Position numbers and translations under genes: made by a program. This document shows, piece by piece, positions 24,801 to 36,082 of a DNA stretch of 64,000 nucleotides. The notes under the pieces were generated by a model, which saw nothing but the letters and a program-made list of their open reading frames with translations, ran no database searches and was not told the DNA's origin. Location: assembly GCA_001600495.1 (NCBI GenBank), contig BCKE01000070.1:146969-210968 (forward strand), read 5' to 3'. Numbering within the stretch: position 1 is the stretch's first letter; every line of letters starts with the position of its first letter. The stretch is from Pilasporangium apinafurcum (lineage: Eukaryota; Oomycota; Peronosporomycetes; Pythiales; Pythiaceae).

Positions 24801-26192
24801 AACACATTTCGATTGCAAACGGCACGCTCCAGCGCCGCTACTTCCACCCCCAACAACTTGCACGCCGTTGTGAACGGCCGTAAATCCATGACTTTGGACG
24901 CATCCACGTCACCATCCGCTGAAACAAAGCTGGTCTCGCCTAAATGCAAAATCGCTGCCAAAATCTGGAAAATTTCGAGCTGCAAGTTCTGCGGAATGCC
25001 AATAATCTCCAGTGCTTCTCGCGTGCGCTTCAGATCACCTTCTTCGTCGAGTGGCTTTGAATTCACATCGTGTGGGTGACAAATGTACTTGAACCGGTCG
25101 GTACCAGTCAATTCCAGTTCCGGAAATTGATGCTTCTGGTTAAGCAGTTGGTAGAAAATGTGGAAATTCCGTTCCCCTTCGGCTTGTGTTGTCACACGTG
25201 ATTTCTCGAGCAAATATGTCCGTGATCGTGCACCGATCAATTGTCCATCAATAGTGAACTGAAGTTCCGTGAATTTCCCAAACCGCGAACTGTTGTCATT
25301 CCGCACGGTTTTGGCATTCCCAAACGATTCCAAGAGTGGATTAGCTTGAATAATCTGCTGAATGACTTTGGAGTTCGAGTTGGCTGCCAATGCCGCCAAA
25401 TGACTCATGACAATCTTTGTCGTCTCAGTTTTACCTGCGCCCGATTCGCCACTAACCAGGATTGACTGGTCCTCGTGCTTGCCACGCATATTGAAGAACG
25501 CCTCCATCGACACAGCGTACACATGCGGTGGCTTGTGGTCGCGCTTACCATCACTAAACTTATCCATAATGGCCTTGTCGTAGAGATTGAGCCACTGATA
25601 CGGGTTCACAGCAATGCAGATCTTCCCTGTGTACGTATAGGGCAATTTACGGAAAAATCGTCGCCGCAAGTTGTGCAGAATCGACGCCTCATGTAAATGG
25701 TCGATGAGAATCATGTCCTCAAAGCCTGTAGCGGCATCGCTCGTGGTTTGTAGCGGCAACGAGAGCTTCTTCGCTTCGTCCGTGTTCCCACTATTGCTGC
25801 TCTTGACCGTTGCGTGACGTGCGTTTAATATTTTCACCACATTCGGATCCATTAGGTCAATGTCGCGTGTGGACCCCATAAGGTCTTTTAACTCATGTTC
25901 CGTCGGCAACGCTGCTAATACTTTCTCGTCTTCAGGGCCGACAATGTTCTCTAGCCGCACCGTAATTTTGGTGCCATCGGCGCTTTCTTGGCAGACCACG
26001 CCGGGCAGCCACATGTGCTCTGCATCGGGCACATATACCTAGCAATTCAATTTGCAGTTCGACATATATATACATATAAAAAAAATATTAGCCACGCGTC
26101 ATGGATAGGTAGAGCGCCATACAAAGTGGTAGTGCATCACATCACAACAGGACGTAATAAGTGGGTACGGTCCGTACCTTAATCCCTTCCAT
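21890..26192 (-). CDS. Unconventional myosin heavy chain with IQ motifs and a conserved non-DIL tail
   Basis: Actin-based motor ATPase. Residue numbers count from VPDAEHMW at 26032. An SH3-like N-terminus is followed by the motor: P-loop GESGAGKT (195-202), switch I NDNSSRFGKF (245-254), switch II DIFGFE (468-473). About six IQ-like basic helices lie at roughly 800-930, then a coiled coil near 1020-1065. The tail (about 1180-1290: WKRLLTDWAQGNPKKLDY ... ELKYVTPMMLDGFMQLIIP) is not the DIL, MyTH4 or FERM domain I would expect. A Ser-rich end follows. The open frame begins without an ATG. I infer a 15-nt first exon (26192-26178, MEGIK) joined across a 139-nt intron (26177-26039) to VYVPDAEHMW; the donor GTACGG is weak, so the 5' end is provisional. 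Confidence 0.92.
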
Positions 26193-26417
26193 GGCCACAC
26201 TCTATATATATATTGCTTCTATGAGTGTGGGCGTGTCTGTGCCCAGCCGAAGTTTCCTTTTGTGTTGCCGCGCGCAGTTTTCTTGCGTTCTCCCCCCTCT
26301 CTAACGTCACTCCTCTACTTGTTGAGACGCACCAACCCACCTGCGTGATAACAACGGCACACACATATAATTTCTCAAATTTTGATAAAATTTCTGATTT
26401 ATAGAAATCAAAATCAT

Positions 26418-26880
26418 TCAGGTTTTATTGCAAATGGGGATGCGTTCATATATAACAAACAGACTACTACCAATGAGGTTTTTTAATGTATTGTGAATTT
26501 CCATCTCCACACCAAAGTACAAGTGACTCAGAGAGAAGCTCCCGTTTTCTTTTTTCTTTCGATCCGACTTGGTTGGACTCTGAAAACAAGTCTTTGTTGT
26601 ATAACATTTATCACGTGGCCACCAATCATTTCCATCTTGAACTTGTAATGTGACCATTGCTCTTGGGACTTTGCTTGAAATCCTTTTTTGCTTGGATGTC
26701 AACTCTGAAGTGTTGAAGGATGGAAGATCGGCCAATAGACAGTGGTTGAAGATTGTGTGCTTGATGTCGTCCACGCTTAATGTCATATCATGACAGTCAT
26801 ACAAAGTTATAAAACTACAGACTCTGGGATCAATTGTGCACATTCGAATGGAGTTTGTCTGCTGGAATGCGTTATCTTAC
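26418..26880 (-). pseudogene. Fanzor (eukaryotic TnpB-like) relic, family A
   Basis: Remnant of a Fanzor RuvC nuclease, read on the minus strand. TIDPRVCSFITLYD resembles the RuvC-I motif of TnpB/Fanzor (catalytic Asp followed by PG-R-F-T-Y). SVDDIKHTIFNHCLL and SKQKRISSKVPRAMVTLQVQD follow, then a degraded zinc-ribbon/RuvC-III end (KTCFQSPTKSDRKKK, SLSHLYFGVEMEIHN), where the cysteines and the R-D-V-N signature are mostly lost. The same segments occur at 46.5-46.9 kb (RIDPRVYSLIALYG, SVDDVKNAMFSRCLL), which shows common descent. The N-terminal half is missing, and the interval between RuvC-I and the zinc region looks shortened. No terminal repeats or intact partner gene are visible. Confidence 0.7.
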
Positions 26881-27287
26881 CCTTGAAGATCCCACTTTCT
26901 AAGGGTTTCAATAGAAATATATATCTTTGGTAGAGGATGCATACATGGTCATGCCTTTCGACTGAAATCGATGTCGTGAGATTGACAAGTGAGACAGATG
27001 GCAGTCAATGAAAATAGAGCTAGCCACTTATCTTGCTTGTTCTCATTGGTGCTATTTTTATGAATGAAAAAACAACTGCTCTTTGTAGTTGCATGGAGAG
27101 AATATGTTAAGGGTCACTTCGATTGTGACTGTTGAAATGCTATATTTACTCTATGAATTAATATTTGTAACATTGGACATAAAAACTCATTTATAGAGAG
27201 AGATAAATAGGATAAAAAATCCACACATATCAGCGGGTAACAGGTAGAGGAGGAACAAGCACAACCAATTAATTGGGGTAGAGAAGC

Positions 27288-29716
27288 ATGGCAACTCCGT
27301 CAACAGCCACACTATGCCATCTTGTGCTACGACGGCACATTGCTGTTCGAAGTACAACAGTGCGACGTGCACACAGTGCACTATCAGTGACCCAATTTAC
27401 CAGGCCACTACATCAAAGCCTTTGGTTCTCCTCTTCCTCTGCCGCTCTACCTCCATCACCAGATGCAAGGTGGAACTGGCTCAAGGACCCAAATAATCCA
27501 CAATTAAAACAATTTTTAAAGGTATATAAATTTTTAGAATATATTAAATATTGATGTTATTAAAAGAATGAATGTGTACTATCCAACAGTCGGAACAAGC
27601 GTATCTGTCAGACCAGCTACGCAACCCCAAGTTTCGTCAAATAGAGCGCGCGTTCTACGAGGAATTCCGTCATCGCGTCGTGCGTGAAGATGTATCAATA
27701 CCGGAATGCATCGGCTCTTACGAATACTATATGCGACAAGATCCTGGAGAGAACTATAACGCGTACTATCGGAAACACCGTGTGACTGGAGTTGAGGAGG
27801 TTGTGCTCAACCAAAACGTCGAAACAGTGTTGAGCCAGGAATTCCAGTTTGTCACGACCATGAAGATTTCTCCAAATGAGCAATTTCTATTATTGGTCAT
27901 GGAGAACGAGCATGAGCAATGTCGCGCGTTCCTCAAGCAAATCAAGACGGGCAAAGTGCACATGTTGCACGATGTCCTCAACCTGCGCAATGTTGAATGG
28001 GCTGCGTCCTCACGAGCGTTTTACTTCACCAAAATTGATAGAAACGGTCGGCCATACACAGTGTATCGCTACGATTGTACTACGCAAAATCAAGAGCTGG
28101 TAAGTCATGTGTTCTTTCTCAGTTTTGTGTGAGACTGAGGGTTGACATCGTGCACCGAAATGGCTACATTTTTGATGATGTAGATCTATGAAGAACAGGA
28201 CGAAGCTTTCTTTGTGGATGTCTCTCAAACTAAAGACGGGAAGTACGTGCTGGTGAACTGCAATTCGAAAAACACATCAGAGATTTACGCGCTTAACAGC
28301 CACAATCCAACAGCCAAACCGCAACTGCTACGCCAGCGCGAGCCCGAAACAGCCTACTTTGCAGACCACGCCAATGATCAGTTCTTTATCGTCACGAACG
28401 CCGATCGTGCTGAGAACTACAAAATTGTTTGTTCACGGGCACCATCGAGTGAGCCGTGGAAAACGCTGGTGCCGGATGCACGGGACGTGAAGATTGAGGA
28501 TGTCGATCTATTCCAAAAATATCTGGTCTTGTATGAACGCGTGCAAAGTGTACCACGTATTCGCGTTATTGATCTCGCAGATGCGAGCAAGGAACCTCAT
28601 TATATCCCATTGCCAGAACAACACCAGATCGGCCGGATTGCTCCTGGTGTGAATAGAGACTATGAGTCACATCGTGTGCGCTTCTCGATCACCACACCGC
28701 TAGTGCCTGAGATTGTCTATGATTACGACATGGCATCACGGCAATTGTATTTGTTAAAGGAGACGACGTTGGACGATGACCGCAAGCAAAAGCAGCAACA
28801 AAAACGCCACAAGGCATCAAAATCGAATCATTGGCGGAAAAGTTACGCCACCGAGCCCACATTTCGTCCAGATATCTTCACCTGTGAGCGTGTTCATGTT
28901 CCTAGTATGATCAATCTTGATGTGCAAATCCCGCTCACACTCATTCATCGTCGAGATCTCCAGCTGAACAGTAACAACCCAACACTGTTGCTTGGCTATG
29001 GAGCATATGGAACAAACTTGGAGGCGGATTTCGAATTAGAACATATTAGTCTGCTGGAACGCGGCTGGGTAATCGCCTTGGCGCATCCACGAGGTGGCGG
29101 TGAACTCGGATTGCAATGGTATCACAACGGTAAGGGACTTCACAAACGGAATACATTTGACGACTACTTATCCTGTGCACATCACTTATTGGATCGCCAC
29201 TATACAAATCCACTGCGGCTAGCAGGAAAAGGCGTGAGTGCTGGTGGATTGATCATGGGGTACATGGCAAATGAACATCCGTCGCTCTTCCAAGCACTCA
29301 TTATGAAGGTACCTTTCGTCGATATACTGCAAACAATGCTGGATCCGAATCTTCCCCTGACGATTCATGAGTATGACGAGTGGGGAAATCCATGCGATCC
29401 AAAAATGTTTACGTATATAAAATCGTTTGCCCCTTGCGAGAACATGCGTAAGAACCAACGATATCCATCAATGTTCATCACAGGAAGCATGAATGATCAA
29501 CGCGTGCAATTCTGGGAGCCTGTCAAATGGATATACAAACTTCGACATCTTTGGCATTTGAACGGAGACAAAGTCGACGATGAAACCCCTCTCTGGCTTT
29601 TGAAAATGGGTCAGGATGATGGACATTTTGGTGGAGGTGGTCGTCTCGAACAATTGCAAGAAAGTGCCATGGAAATCGCGTTTCTCTATCGAGCGATGCA
29701 CCTTCCATTTCCTTAG
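27288..29716 (+). CDS. Oligopeptidase B-like prolyl oligopeptidase (S9A), probably mitochondrial
   Basis: Serine peptidase that cleaves small peptides, likely after basic residues if it is a true oligopeptidase B. Three exons: 27288-27521, 27590-28099 and 28184-29716 (758 residues); introns of 68 and 84 nt have GTATAT and GTAAGT donors. The first 60 residues are Arg/Ser/Thr-rich with few acids, like a mitochondrial presequence. WNWLKDP at the exon-1 end matches the family entry segment. The beta-propeller region spans the middle. The C-terminal alpha/beta-hydrolase fold has GYGAYGTN (oxyanion region), nucleophile motif GVSAGGL, the Asp in SMNDQRVQFWEPVKW and the His in DGHFGGGGR. The catalytic triad appears complete, and the length fits the family. 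Confidence 0.93.
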
Positions 29717-30020
29717 ACGCGCGTACTCCCAAGCTAATGCATTGTAAAGAGAGTAACTCACTGCGTTTTATTAATCTTTATCCCCCTATTTCTCCCACTG
29801 GTGGGATATACTTTGGCGTGTTTTTTTCTCCCTATCGATAGAAATTTGTTTTCCATTCTCCGCAATGAGATCTTTTCCCCATTATCCTTCCTTTCAAGAA
29901 AAGATGCAAGTCAATGACAGTGCATATCCGAGAAGATCGACATTGGTTCCGGTCTCAAGGAAAGCAAGCCAGGACTGTCCAGATTGATAGAAATGACATG
30001 TAAAAAGCAGATCTCAAGGA

Positions 30021-30293
30021 TTGCGGTTACTATTCAAGACCGATTTGAGTATGGAGTCCTCGCACAAATGTGCAAAGAGCGTAGCATCCAAGTCATTGTT
30101 CACGCTGATCAAACGATGCAAGATAGATAAACCAAGTCCAAACAGCATCTTGAAAGTAAAGTTGTATCCAACGAAGGGACAGAAGCAACTTCTCAACAAG
30201 ATGTTTGGTATCAGGAAGTCTTGGAGTGTCCTCACTGACAGAAATGTCAACGCTGCTAGAAACATCTTTTCCAAGAATGAACACCTCCAGTAG
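30021..30293 (+). pseudogene. Fanzor family A, internally deleted (N-terminus joined to C-terminus)
   Basis: A 90-codon frame begins with degenerate sequence and then reads ILKVKLYPTKGQKQLLNKMF, typical of the Fanzor/TnpB N-terminus (basic, L-Y-P-T-x-x-Q). It jumps straight to SWSVLTDRNVNAARNIFSK, the RuvC-III/C-terminal signature. The DNA closely matches two separate places in the 45.8-46.9 kb copy: its N-terminus (near 46000-46050) and its C-terminus (near 46809-46870). Everything between them, including RuvC-I, RuvC-II and most of the zinc ribbon, is missing. The frame ends in TAG at 30291. This looks like a non-autonomous deletion derivative rather than a functional protein. Confidence 0.7.
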
Positions 30294-30299
30294 TGTCCC

Positions 30300-31334
30300 G
30301 TGAAAGAAAAAGACGAAAACATGATGGGACCTCCTGACAATTACGTTCCCGATACTATCGTTGGGATCGACCCTGGTATGCGGTTGCTCTACACTGCCAT
30401 TCGTGTGCGAGAAGTGGATATGGAAGAGGAGAAAGCGAAGTGCAACGGAAGGATACCCAAACAAAGTCAAGCGAAGGAGTTGAAGCAGAAACGGCGAAAG
30501 AAGCGGAAGAAGAAAAGGAAGAGGAGACGCAAGTATGGTGTTCGACGCAAGCGAGCCAGTAACCAGTAGTACAATGTTCAACAAATGTCTACACGAGAGT
30601 ACAGGCATCTCGCTTGAATGAACAAATGTACGTTCTGGCACGAGAACTTGAAAAAGAGAGAACATGAGTACGGAAGGATTGTTCGGGAGATGCCTTTGTT
30701 CAAGACAGCATCATATGAGCAGTATATGGCAAACGTCAAATACGTGTGGAGACATCTCGACTTTTTGGTGAGCTTTTGTGCAAGGCATCCATTTCGCAAA
30801 TGGCGTTTCCTTTAGTCTAGATTTAGTCGAAAGACGTTGGCACATCTGGCAAAGCGATTGGTACCCACACCAAGTCCTCAGGTTTGCATTGCTCTCGGTG
30901 ACTGGAGTCAACAGGACGTTATCAAGAGTCACGCGGATGAACCTGTGAAGCGGTTCACACATGAGCTGGCAAGGCGCGCGACCGTGCTGCAGATCGATGA
31001 GTACTACACGAGTGAGCGATGCTCCGAGTGCTATCAGCAGCTTGAGGAGACGCCATTCCCGATAAAAAAACTGATGGGAGCGCAAGCATCAAGTTTTCCC
31101 GCCAGGTTCTCCGCTGTAACAACAGCGAGTGAAGAACCACATGGGGAGCGAGATGTGAATGCGTCAAAGAACATCCTTACACTCGGTATATGTCTCGTAC
31201 ATGGACTTCCAAGACCGCCAGAGTTACAACGAGGAAGAAAGAGTGTAGGAAAAGTATCTGTGGACAGCAAGGGAGTCAACCGACTTTTCAAACGTGTCCA
31301 CACGGTTAGGCCGTATTCTGGTAATCGCCAATAA
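30300..31334 (+). pseudogene. Fanzor (eukaryotic TnpB-like) relic, family B
   Basis: RuvC-type nuclease relic in one frame. RuvC-I is DTIVGIDPGMRLLYTAIR (from 30351), followed by a very basic helix (QKRRKKRKKKRKRRRKYG). The middle segment TASYEQYMANVKYVW precedes QVCIALGDWSQQD, then DEPVKRFTHELARR. VLQIDEYYTSERCSECYQQL carries the first zinc knuckle and a conserved Glu. ERDVNASKNIL is RuvC-III. In-frame stops lie at 30567 (TAG), 30615 (TGA) and 30813 (TAG). The second knuckle (VLRCNNSE followed by a stop) reads only in another frame near 31104-31130, so small compensating indels flank it. Inactive. The RuvC-I sequence is unlike that of family A. Confidence 0.78.
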
Positions 31335-31481
31335 TAGAGACTCCATTTTTACCCATGTAGTCTACTGGTGATACTACGACGGTGTGATGGAACTGATCAT
31401 CGAGCAACCTTCGATTTTTGCAAAAGTATAAGTATCCGTGTTGGTTCTGCGCGTCATTACCACTGCTACATCAACAGTCGA

Positions 31482-33866
31482 ATGTCGTTCAAAGTGCTTG
31501 AGCTCGAAAATGAGATCTCACAAATGGAAGAACGACTGTCACAAGTGAAAGTCTCAGTCGCACTTGAACGCGATGCATGGAAGAAGAGCGCTCGTCCTGG
31601 AAGAAATGGGACAAAATGGAAAGGAGCCGCTACATGTGGTCACGGATCCGCTTCATCAAAACAAACATCACAGTCAATCCCGTCGACCTTAGAAAACAGC
31701 AGCAGTGTCGATATCGAGTTGGACATCTACAACATTATGCCTATGTATTGGGACGCACTCGAGCTCGCACAGCATCTACAAAGCAAGAAACTCACTACAT
31801 ATGCACAAGTCGCAGTATTTAAGCAAATTACAGGAAAAATGCTGCTAGACACGCCTCCAAATAAGTTGTGCCACTTGTTTGAGGACCTTGCATCGCTTGA
31901 TACGGATTCTCAATGGAAGATTTTCCTGCATGAATGCTGTCAACTTCATAAAAGGCAGAAGAAAATGGCAGTGCAAGCGTCTACAGACGTAATATCACCA
32001 CGTTCCGACGGTGAAACCAAGAATATAAGTCTTCTGAAAGATGTTTCACCCCCACCGAGTCGGGTCCCATTGTTTCCCCAAATTTCTCCGCGAATTCAAA
32101 TTACTGGATTGATGTCTACCCCAATGGGTGCAGTTCCTTTCAACACTTCAGCCAATCCAGAGATAACTCAGCTCAAGCGAGTGAGTACGTCCTTTCGGAA
32201 ACCTCCATCAACCTCGACAGTTCAGATGGCTACATGTTGGAATTGTGGATCACGGTTTCCTCGAGCGCAAGGAACATTAGCACGTAGTGACGGATTGTCT
32301 ACAAAAACCATTAGATTGTACTGCTCGAAGCAATGTCAAGACACAATTGAACGCAGTGACATCAGTGTCTCATCGTCACTGAGTGCATCTATCCAAGTTA
32401 GCATGGAGCAGCGAGATAATACAGCAAGCCATTCAAATGGCTTGAAACAGCACAAGTCACACTCATTTAGCTTCAATCAAAGGAATCACACGAATATAAA
32501 ACCCAGGACAACAGCACAAAAAAGCAAGTCAGAGCGACATGGCCGTAAGGTGACATCATTGCAAGCGGGTGGAGACATTTCCGATAGTTTGGGCTTTTTA
32601 CAAGTTACTGCTTCCAAAGCGAAAGGAGGAACACACGTGATGATTTCTCCACGGCCGCCTCCGACTGTGAATACCAATTGCACGTCATCTGTCTTAACGC
32701 AAAAACAAATCGTCCCTTCTTCTCCATCGGTCGCTTCAATTTCATCAATCCGCCAGAGTAGCATGGATTCTTCATCATTGATGATCCAAAATGCGCATGA
32801 AACCTCTCTCCGATCCAAGGTGTACCAACAATCCAAGTATCGACTCGATCCAGAGATGTACCAAGCGAATGGGGTTACATTTGCCGCGTGTTTTCAAGTG
32901 ATGATGTCGTCTTGCTGCCATCCCATTGGATACAAGGACGTGCTCCTTCCGCGAGTAAACTTGATGAAGTTACAGGAATTCATCAATGTAAGGACGCTCT
33001 ACCACCTCAGTCTAACGAGTCATACATGGTTCGACCTCGTGCATCGCTCAGCGTTTTCTGATGCATTATGGGGTTTCCACGTCCTGCGGACCTGGAAGAA
33101 ATCCGACATTGACGAGCTCTTTCTCCACGAAATCAATGTACTCCAAAAACCAGAACGACCGCGAAAGATGCTGATGAAGCTGACACGACAGCTCCAACGA
33201 GTCGTTTTGGACAACATGAAGGTGCTTTGGACGTCAGAGAACTGGCAGATGGCGACAGTGATGACCGTATCCCAACCAATCCGAACATTAATGCGACAAC
33301 TGAACGCAGCATCTTATACTTCACCAGTGAAGGGAGATACCACTGCGCCAATGGAGCTATATGAACAAATCACGATCATCTTCAGCAAAGCCGGCGAGAT
33401 TGTCGCTGTTCGTGCACAGGAACTGATCCGCCCTCTCGGCGAAAATCGTTTACTGACCGATATTCTTCAAGGACTCGCGTCTGGTGCATTGTGGTCGATT
33501 AATTGCCGGCGATTGCGCCTGTTTTCATCATCGAATCGCCTTCCATACGACTTGTGGGCTCATCTACCATCCTGTCGCTCCGTCTTTGACATTTTTTGGT
33601 CGAATGTTTCTTCTTTAGATGATCCATTTCATTCATTGCCGGTCTGGCATTTGAAAGTACTGGAAAAACTTCAGAAATCCATGCACTACCGGCTATTGGG
33701 TAAGGAAAGCATCCAACAAATTGTTAAACAGTGCCATGAACGCAATGGACCACCTGAAACTTTTATCGCACTCGAGAAATTCCTTACCCGATGGCATCAT
33801 GGTTCATCCGCCACGGCTCAGTTCAAAAGAAGGGAATCATTAGTACATCTGCATCAATCGACGTGA
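31482..33866 (+). CDS. Zinc-knuckle and F-box-like protein, function unknown
   Basis: Intronless, 794 residues from the ATG at 31482 (MSFKVLELENEISQMEERL); an upstream in-frame ATG at 31368 would add a non-conserved leader. An N-terminal coiled coil (about 1-35) is followed by a helical region with YWDALELAQHLQSKKL. A zinc site follows: CWNCGSRFP (252-260) with YCSKQCQ (280-286). A long Ser/Thr/Gln-rich disordered stretch comes next. At about 488-535, DVLLPRVNLMKLQEF ... LSLTSHTWFDLV ... LWGFHVL fits the pattern of an F-box (proline start, helical middle, W then LW). No substrate-binding repeats follow, only helices. SCF adaptor function is an inference and may be wrong. Confidence 0.8.
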   Translation: MSFKVLELENEISQMEERLSQVKVSVALERDAWKKSARPGRNGTKWKGAATCGHGSASSKQTSQSIPSTLENSSSVDIELDIYNIMPMYWDALELAQHLQSKKLTTYAQVAVFKQITGKMLLDTPPNKLCHLFEDLASLDTDSQWKIFLHECCQLHKRQKKMAVQASTDVISPRSDGETKNISLLKDVSPPPSRVPLFPQISPRIQITGLMSTPMGAVPFNTSANPEITQLKRVSTSFRKPPSTSTVQMATCWNCGSRFPRAQGTLARSDGLSTKTIRLYCSKQCQDTIERSDISVSSSLSASIQVSMEQRDNTASHSNGLKQHKSHSFSFNQRNHTNIKPRTTAQKSKSERHGRKVTSLQAGGDISDSLGFLQVTASKAKGGTHVMISPRPPPTVNTNCTSSVLTQKQIVPSSPSVASISSIRQSSMDSSSLMIQNAHETSLRSKVYQQSKYRLDPEMYQANGVTFAACFQVMMSSCCHPIGYKDVLLPRVNLMKLQEFINVRTLYHLSLTSHTWFDLVHRSAFSDALWGFHVLRTWKKSDIDELFLHEINVLQKPERPRKMLMKLTRQLQRVVLDNMKVLWTSENWQMATVMTVSQPIRTLMRQLNAASYTSPVKGDTTAPMELYEQITIIFSKAGEIVAVRAQELIRPLGENRLLTDILQGLASGALWSINCRRLRLFSSSNRLPYDLWAHLPSCRSVFDIFWSNVSSLDDPFHSLPVWHLKVLEKLQKSMHYRLLGKESIQQIVKQCHERNGPPETFIALEKFLTRWHHGSSATAQFKRRESLVHLHQST

Positions 33867-36082
33867 TCGACGTCGAGACAACAATTGATGACAGTCAGAT
33901 AGCAGAAACTCATGAGAACAGGAATGTCCGTGCTATTTTGTGATCGAAGTGGTACTGGTTGAAGTTACGTGTCGGTCCTGGACAGGACTTTTGTATGCTT
34001 CGTAGCTTGCTTACATGCTTTCTATTTCTTATTGACCAGCTGGTCGTCACGATGGTGCATATGAACACCCATAATACATGGCTGTGAGAGTGAGATGAAG
34101 TGAACGAGGGATTGTTAGCCCAGCAAAAGTAAAGGCATCTGAGGGTGATAAGATTGCGGTACTTGGTAGACGGACGATAAATCAACTACATCACCGTGTG
34201 ACACATAAACTGCCTAGAAACTGGGACGGGCACATTCAATATCCGAAAGAGAAAGAGAGAGCTTACAAAAATTGTCTTAGTTTTCCTATAGTACCATTGG
34301 GTTGGAAAACGTGTGTCAATAGATTCATCTTCCCTAGTAATGCATCATTAGAACATTCTTACAGAATACAGTGAGGACTACTCTCATAATTAGTTACAGT
34401 AGTACTGGCAGATGCAAGTTGTAGGACATTAGTTTTTTATTAACGCTCTAATATGTCTGACAAGTATCCACTGTGCAAATCTACTGTGCCAGGTTTACAA
34501 CTTCTAATTAGTCGAAGTTCTGTCCATACTCTATCTGTTGATGCTGACTGTGAAACACATCTCTCTTTCATGCAACTGTTTGATCATCAACATCAACCCG
34601 CATCTTAGCTCGTATTCCGACAAACGAAAACAACGATCAGGTAATAAAAGTATCTAGGTGGTGCCTACTGTTATGACGTAATTACAACACAAAGGATGAT
34701 CGTTAGCATTTCTGTTTACTGCATGCTGGGGGGTGGATTTTTTTCAGGCTTTCTTGTGTCCTGCGGCAGACGAAATAATTCCACTATTTACTTCAACGTA
34801 GCAGCGTAGCAAAGATAAGATTATCGGCTCATCTGATCATCTGCTAGTCGATATATCACTATTCTTTGATTATTGAACCAATATTGAACTTACAATGGAA
34901 CTACGCAAGATGCACGAATGGTGGTAAGATGTTATGATTTCCAGCGCCTGAGCTACACTTTCACTTGGCCTTAGATCAGAAGATGCTTTCGCAACTTGAA
35001 AAAGCGCGGCTTGCCTTCGGTGGTGTGGTACGTTTTACAGTCGTACAATTTTCTTCTCTTGCTTGAGACAAGTTGTGTTCGACATTGGCAACTGACGTGT
35101 TCATAAGTTTTTGTGTCACACGCTGCAAAGATTTTTCTGTTTACGCGTTTTATCACCAAAAGAATTCACCAATCAGCAATAATACTGTGAACTCTGTAGA
35201 AAATGATGATCAAGTGGATTTTTTTCCAAGTTACCATTGGGAAGATACTGAGTCCATCAGCAAACGGACAGGCACATTATGGTCTTTCCTATCGCACCCT
35301 GGCAATAACACGGCCAGTAACGATATGCTCTTACCAACCAATGACAGATTTGAACGCTGATAGTCCGTATGTCAGCGAGTTATTGGAATGTACCCTACCA
35401 CCAAGAAATTGGACCACTACCAAGTTATCCATACAGCCGTCAAAGCGCGAAGCATCACATTCAGCACGCTGTTTTTTGTCCGCATTTCTGTGTTAGATGG
35501 CCTTGAGAAATCATGAAATCCTCTGCTGCACAGAGAACAAAACACCAAAAAAATGTAGTCATAATTAACGATTTTAGAGAAAAAATAATTGCTATTATTG
35601 AACAGTAGATCATCAAAACCTAAGTTATTAAATTCGATAATTGAGATAATAGGCTTGTTTGACCAATTTCTACCCGATTCTCTCGCTGTTTGAACGGAAT
35701 GAAAGGGACAACGTTTGACTCTTGCGTTGATGGATGAGACCGCCCCCATCTTCATGTATCCATCTGAAATTTGTGGCTCAGAATTTTTTTGTGTACCTAT
35801 CAGCAGCGTTTCAACGACGAGGTGTGTGACACAAACCTCGTCTTCCCTCCCCTTATGCTGTTGCATCGGTTTATCCAAAATACTCAACATCGTCAACGAT
35901 CGAATATAGCTACATGTGTTACTTTAAACACGTCTGGATGCGATTTGCCCGACTAAACAGCAAGACCTCAAGGGAAAGATTACATATCTTTATGTAACCT
36001 AGGGTGGCACTGGATTCTTGTGACTCATTTTCTTATTTTCTCATTAGCGCGTACACGTTACCAATTCAAACACAAACCACTC
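33867..36082. other. Intergenic between the F-box-like gene and the second MYB block
   Basis: About 2.2 kb. A 159-codon minus-strand frame (35417-35896) is hydrophobic and AT-rich towards its end and resembles no family I know. No other support for genes. Confidence 0.5.
36025..36040 (+). promoter_or_regulatory. Possible oomycete initiator upstream of MYB copy 11
   Basis: TCATTTTCTTATTTTC lies about 55 bases before the start codon and loosely fits the oomycete Inr/FPR core promoter (TCATTYYNCAWTTT). Position and composition fit; the core CA is not matched. Confidence 0.25.

Noticed and set aside
26044-26177. Direct use of the GTG at 26032 as the myosin start
   Set aside because: Eukaryotic initiation at GTG is unlikely, and an upstream ATG exon with a workable donor and acceptor is present.
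30093-30665. 190-codon minus-strand frame across the Fanzor relic
   Set aside because: It is antisense to KVKLYPTK, RuvC-I and the Lys/Arg-rich helix, and its Leu-rich composition is the mirror of Lys/Arg codons.
30291-30815. Recoding of TAG or TGA to explain in-frame stops
   Set aside because: TAG ends normal genes here (oligopeptidase and myosin), and the second zinc knuckle is also frameshifted, so decay is the simpler reading.
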